A stretch of 9,613 nucleotides of DNA. It comes from Comamonadaceae bacterium UBA2237. Its GTDB lineage: Bacteria > Pseudomonadota > Gammaproteobacteria > Burkholderiales > Burkholderiaceae_C. The notes beneath the pieces are model-generated. The model saw only the letters and a program-made list of their open reading frames with translations, ran no database searches and was not told the DNA's origin. Each line of letters starts with the position of its first letter. The stretch's first letter is position 1. This document shows, in pieces, positions 6,876 to 9,613 of this stretch. A program made the translations under genes and the position numbers. The stretch is taken from the NCBI GenBank assembly GCA_002347905.1, contig DDYJ01000038.1, positions 1-9,613 of the forward strand. The letters run 5' to 3'.

Positions 6876-7706
6876 CTATTTCACATGCAAATGAATCGGT
6901 TTGAAACCACCCAGTTCAAAACGCAAATGGTCTCCCTTTTGAGGAAACTTCGAGGTAACCAAAGAGCCCAGCATGGCGATATCACCGACTTTTAGATAAG
7001 TGCCACGGTCGTTCGCTTCATTGGCAAGCCAAGCTATGGCGTTGAGCGGGTGGCCCATTAAGTCATGCGCATAGCCATGTCCGACCGATGCTCCATTGAT
7101 GTATGCCTCGCCCTTTAGTTCGCCCACTACATCATCTGCACGTGGTTTGGCCGACAGATCAGGCCAAAGCTGCGTAAAGGGTACCCACTCTCCCAATACA
7201 GCGCCTTCATTCCATGTGTTGTCAGCTAGAAGTTGTAAACCTTGGCCACCCAAATTGCTGTAATCGGCTTGTCTGTCGTCAGCTACTTCAAATGCACAGG
7301 TAATGGCACTGACGGCAGAGGCAACAGATTGTCCGGTGTGTCGAATGCCAGAGGGTAAGAGGTTTTGGCCTATCTGGATAGCAATTTCAAATTCAATCAG
7401 CAAACGGCCATATCCCTTGATAGATACATCTGCAGGCGCGTGAAGCACTTGTTTACTGTGTAATCTTCCGGCGGTTGGAGCATCTAGCCCCACCATTTTT
7501 TGCATAGCGGGGGTGGCCAATGCAATTTTCCAGCCGATAACATGACCGCATTGCTGCGCTTTAATTCTGACAAATTCGTTTTGAACGGCTACTGCTTGTC
7601 TCGTATTGGACAAGTCCATATCTCTTGGCAGAGCATTGAAAGGCGTTTGCGTTGCATGTTGATGGACGAGCCAGTTGGCTACGCTTTGGGCGTTGAAATG
7701 TTGCAT
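6876..7706 (-). CDS. 2-keto-4-pentenoate hydratase/2-oxohepta-3-ene-1,7-dioate hydratase-family protein
   Basis: A 276-residue member of the MhpD-type branch of the fumarylacetoacetate-hydrolase fold. These enzymes hydrate 2-hydroxypenta-2,4-dienoate-type compounds, or as 4-oxalocrotonate decarboxylases remove CO2, in meta-cleavage pathways of aromatic degradation. Evidence is the segment HVIGWKIALATPAMQ (55-69), the metal-binding pair Glu105 and Glu107 in LIEFEIAIQIG, a third acidic ligand candidate Glu140 in CAFEVAD, and the conserved HPLNAIAWLAN (219-229). Length matches the family. The ATG at 7704-7706 has only a weak purine stretch (GAGA) upstream. No dioxygenase, aldolase or dehydrogenase of a meta pathway lies nearby, so its physiological substrate is open. 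It is on the same strand as the cyanate operon, but 194 bases containing a dedicated promoter separate them. Confidence 0.85.
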   Translation of the reverse strand: MQHFNAQSVANWLVHQHATQTPFNALPRDMDLSNTRQAVAVQNEFVRIKAQQCGHVIGWKIALATPAMQKMVGLDAPTAGRLHSKQVLHAPADVSIKGYGRLLIEFEIAIQIGQNLLPSGIRHTGQSVASAVSAITCAFEVADDRQADYSNLGGQGLQLLADNTWNEGAVLGEWVPFTQLWPDLSAKPRADDVVGELKGEAYINGASVGHGYAHDLMGHPLNAIAWLANEANDRGTYLKVGDIAMLGSLVTSKFPQKGDHLRFELGGFKPIHLHVK

Positions 7707-7818
7707 AACGAAGTCTCAGGCATCAGTTGAATAAAGTTTGTATAGCTTTTAAAGCATAACTGCTTAAGTGCAACTGTGTAACATGTGGTTTTCCCCTGTA
7801 AGTCCAAAATTTTCAAAC
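7707..7818. promoter_or_regulatory. Divergent intergenic region with an 11-base palindrome
   Basis: This 112-base spacer separates the hydratase gene (minus) from the tcuA-like gene (plus) and must hold promoters for both. A perfect inverted repeat GCTTTTAAAGC lies at 7745-7755 and could be an operator. I see no sigma-70 pair good enough to call with confidence; a weak minus-strand pair TTAAGC-N17-TATACA overlaps the palindrome. Confidence 0.3.
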
Positions 7819-8619
7819 ATGAAACCTCATACCGATGTCCTTGTTATAGGCGGTGGCAATGCTGCATTATGCGCAGCACTTGTGGCAGCAGAAGCAGGCG
7901 CTAAGGTGCGTATTTTGGAATCATCACCTAAGGCTTGGCGTGGTGGTAACTCCTCCCACACACGCAACGTGCGTTGTATGCACGATGCGCCGCAAGATGT
8001 GTTGGTAGATGCTTATCCAGAAGAGGAGTATTGGCAAGATTTACTCAAAGTCACAGGCGGTCAAACCAATGAGCATTTGGCCCGTTTGGTCATACGTTCG
8101 TCCGCCACATTTCGTACGTGGATGCATAAGCATGGTGTGCGCTTTCAACCCTCGCTTTCAGGCGCTCTTCATACTGCGCGCACCAATGCCTTTTTTATGG
8201 GAGGTGGTAAAGCGCTTGTCAATGCTTACTACCTTAGCGCTGAACGCCACGGCATTGCTGTCGATTACAACGCCCGTGTGAGTGAACTCAAACTCGTCGA
8301 TGGCCGCTTTGAAGCAGCACGCGTGACACACACTAACGCAGCAGGTGAAATTCGAGAAGAGTGGGTCTATGCCAAAACATGTGTACTAGCCTGTGGTGGA
8401 TTTGAATCCAACCGAGAGTGGTTACGAGAAGCCTGGGGGCAGAATGCACTAGGGGAATGGTCAGCAGATAACTTCTTGATTCGAGGTTCACGCATCTCAA
8501 TCGTTATTCGCCACTATTTGTGTAAAGTCTGCTTAGTCACGTTGGATGTCTACGGAATTGGACAAGCCATTGATATGAGGCTTGCCGTCATACATGGGTT
8601 TAGAGTAAATGACCCATGA
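7819..8619 (+). pseudogene. tcuA: Truncated FAD-dependent tricarballylate dehydrogenase-like gene (5' half only)
   Basis: The N-terminal half of a TcuA-type flavoprotein (fumarate reductase/succinate dehydrogenase flavoprotein fold). Numbered from the ATG at 7819, the Rossmann FAD motif is VIGGGNAALCAALVAAEAG (9-27) with ribose-binding Glu34, followed by RGGNSSHTRNVR (41-52) and CVLACGGFESNREW (188-201). Resemblance runs to GSR at 223-225 (CGC at 8491-8493) and then stops. The remaining 42 codons to TGA at 8617-8619 (SRISIVIRHY onward) look like random translation and run antisense to another frame. Full-length TcuA is about 460-470 residues, so roughly the C-terminal half, with the substrate domain and the second FAD-binding part, is missing; the product should be inactive. 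An upstream GTG at 7768 is less likely, because the family begins at the Rossmann strand. Confidence 0.8.
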
Positions 8620-8745
8620 GCCCAAAACGATGGCCAGAGTAATTATGAAAAAAAGTACTTTTAAAAAAGCTTGACCTAGCGTGTCATGATGGAGTTGTGC
8701 CCCTTGATCTTTGTGTTGGCGATGGAAATTAAGGTTTTTTATCTG
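8533..8745 (-). pseudogene. Start-less open frame for a small single-pass membrane protein
   Basis: On the minus strand a frame is open from just after a TGA (8746-8748) to TAA (8533-8535), 70 codons, without any ATG, GTG or TTG before its membrane segment. The translation has a polar His/Gln-rich beginning, then a clear transmembrane stretch (FLKVLFFIITLAIVLGSWVI) and a polar tail (YSKPMYDGKPHINGLSNSVD, ending IQRD). This composition looks like a genuine protein, unlike the plus-strand frame over it. An ATG at 8685-8687 is in another frame and runs into TAG after three codons; a one-base shift there would join it to the membrane frame. It may be a frameshifted or start-lost gene, or use a rare start. 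It overlaps the upstream small gene's 3' end. I do not recognise the family. Confidence 0.4.
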
Positions 8746-8917
8746 TCAAAACGCATGAGCCTACCGCTTTAATTCCTTGTTTCTTTGACTCTTCTTTTTT
8801 TTGCTCTAGTGCGGCGATACATTCTTCTTTGGTTTTAAATTTTGCTTGTTCACCACCTGGGGGAGCATTGGGTCCTGTGAATGCAAATGTCAACATCCAA
8901 ACAAAAGCAGAATTCAT
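8729..8917 (-). CDS. Small exported-looking protein of unknown function
   Basis: A 62-residue protein starting at ATG 8915-8917, supported by GGAG (8925-8928 on the plus strand as CTCC) with a 7-base spacer. Residues 1-14 are hydrophobic (MNSAFVWMLTFAF) and may act as a short signal or membrane anchor. The rest is a charged, probably helical segment rich in Lys and Glu (about 25-50), with two cysteines (in KEECIAAL and GSCVLTD) that could form a disulfide. This architecture (hydrophobic start, then KTKEECIAALEQKKEE and a second Cys near the end) resembles small proteins often annotated as hypothetical in betaproteobacteria, but no function can be given. Its 3' end overlaps the start-less membrane-protein frame that follows on the same strand. 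Confidence 0.6.
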   Translation of the reverse strand: MNSAFVWMLTFAFTGPNAPPGGEQAKFKTKEECIAALEQKKEESKKQGIKAVGSCVLTDKKP

Positions 8918-9083
8918 TATTCAACTCCAGTATTTCTACTAACGGCATGGGATTGCCTAAATTGAAGAAGGTTATTCTTAGTAAGTTATCAAACTTAGAT
9001 TGTTTTTGCTACCTATGGTTTACGCTGATATAGATGGATTTAGCTGTTAGAGGAACTGTATGCAGTTTTATGGATTGTTGTCC
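8918..9083. other. Intergenic region between the TlpA-like and small-protein genes
   Basis: These 166 bases are A+T-rich and carry the ribosome site of the downstream small minus-strand gene. I see no convincing promoter pair, terminator hairpin, repeat or RNA gene. A 28-codon plus-strand frame at 8947-9033 has no supporting evidence. Confidence 0.4.
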
Positions 9084-9593
9084 TTAATTTATCCAACGCG
9101 CTAGGGCTTGAACATCCTCAGCGAATAGTTGACCTTGCTCTTTTTGGACTAACTTCCCACCTTGGTTGTAAACCAGCACAAAAGGAACGCTTGGGGGCTT
9201 TGGCAATTTTGATTGATCTTGAGAGCCTAACCACGCTGACGGGAAGCTGTATTTCGTTTTTTGAAGATGTGTTTTGGCAGCATTCAAATCTTTGTCAACA
9301 GAAACGCCAAGTACATAAAGACCTTTGCCCTGAGAGTTGATGAATAACTTATTCATCTCAGGCGATTGCTCGGCACAAAATGGACACCAGCTAGCCCAAA
9401 AATAAATGACCAGTACTTGACCCTTTAAATCGGCAAAAGAGATGGTTTCACCATTCATTAAATCCAGCTTTGACCATGAGACCGTTAAGGGAATAGGAAA
9501 TTTGGCGTCATTGGATTTTTGAGCAAATAAATAGGACGGAGTAAAAGATGCCAAAGCAGCTTTTAGCAAATTCCTTCTTAATTTAATGTTCAT
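9084..9593 (-). CDS. TlpA/ResA-like thioredoxin-fold protein
   Basis: A 169-residue periplasmic thiol-disulfide or peroxiredoxin-like protein of the TlpA/ResA/AlkyI hydroperoxide reductase-related (AhpC-TSA/Redoxin) group. The redox motif is WCPFC (Cys70, Cys73) in the context VIYFWASWCPFCAEQSPEM. The cis-proline loop is at SVPFVLV. The N-terminus (LRRNLLK, Arg6-Arg7, then a hydrophobic stretch to about residue 24) looks like a twin-arginine-type signal with Leu in place of the usual Phe. No lipobox cysteine is seen. The ATG at 9591-9593 is the first possible start because an in-frame TAA lies two codons upstream; no clear ribosome site is visible. Neighbours give no target, so a role in cytochrome c maturation, oxidative protection or another dithiol reduction is open. 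Confidence 0.85.
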   Translation of the reverse strand: MNIKLRRNLLKAALASFTPSYLFAQKSNDAKFPIPLTVSWSKLDLMNGETISFADLKGQVLVIYFWASWCPFCAEQSPEMNKLFINSQGKGLYVLGVSVDKDLNAAKTHLQKTKYSFPSAWLGSQDQSKLPKPPSVPFVLVYNQGGKLVQKEQGQLFAEDVQALARWIN

Positions 9594-9613
9594 GCGTTAA
9601 TCGTAATAAGGTG

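Noticed and set aside
7768..7818. N-terminal extension of the tcuA-like protein from a GTG at 7768
   Set aside because: The extra 17 residues have no family character. The Rossmann motif starts right after the ATG at 7819, as expected for TcuA.
8494..8619. Plus-strand C-terminal tail of the tcuA frame as a real new domain
   Set aside because: It has no recognisable motif and lies antisense to a frame with much better protein character, so it is most likely read-through past a breakpoint.
8947..9033. 28-codon plus-strand reading frame in the intergenic region
   Set aside because: It is very short, has no clear ribosome site and shows no recognisable motif.
1..9613. CRISPR arrays, insertion sequences, tRNA or rRNA genes
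   Set aside because: No regularly spaced repeats, transposase frames, terminal inverted repeats or tRNA-like cloverleaf sequences were seen on either strand.

Overview
The window looks like a chromosomal accessory stretch from a freshwater-type betaproteobacterium, probably Burkholderiales/Comamonadaceae. That placement is inferred from protein style (a TcuA-like dehydrogenase, a cyanate ABC system whose binding protein has a long N-terminal extension, moderate base composition). No rRNA, tRNA or other phylogenetic marker is present to prove it.

Layout. At 1-444 is the 3' end of an outer-membrane beta-barrel-like protein, followed 21 bases later by a serine beta-lactamase-fold hydrolase/esterase (466-1620). 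Converging on it, with an 11-base overlap, is an SMP-30/gluconolactonase-family protein (1610-2512, minus). It is divergent from a cupin-domain protein (2575-3165, plus). Positions 3172-6681 (minus) hold a compact cyanate uptake and degradation operon: binding protein, permease, ATPase and cyanase (cynS). A further 194 bases upstream on the same strand is a 2-keto-4-pentenoate hydratase-family enzyme (6876-7706). Divergent from it is the 5' half of a tricarballylate dehydrogenase (tcuA)-like flavoprotein gene (from 7819), which loses family resemblance abruptly after 8493. The right end carries an unrecognised start-less small membrane-protein frame (8533-8745, minus), a small Cys-containing exported-looking protein (8729-8917, minus) and a TlpA/ResA-like thioredoxin-fold protein (9084-9593, minus).

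How the genes work together. The clearest system is nitrogen scavenging: the ABC transporter imports cyanate (or a related anion) and CynS converts it with bicarbonate to ammonium and CO2. Upstream of the operon is a near-consensus sigma-54 -24/-12 element (6717-6732, minus strand; one mismatch to TGGCACG-N4-TTGCW). Behind it lie three NtrC-box-like 17-mers (centres about -53, -85 and -113). The cluster contains no CynR-type LysR gene and no carbonic anhydrase gene. Together this suggests the operon is switched on by general nitrogen limitation (NtrC/RpoN) rather than by cyanate through CynR.

The flanking enzymes (esterase, SMP-30 lactonase-like, cupin, hydratase, TcuA-like) look like pieces of carbon-catabolic clusters. 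No complete pathway can be reconstructed. The right-hand part shows signs of rearrangement: a truncated tcuA and a reading frame without a start.
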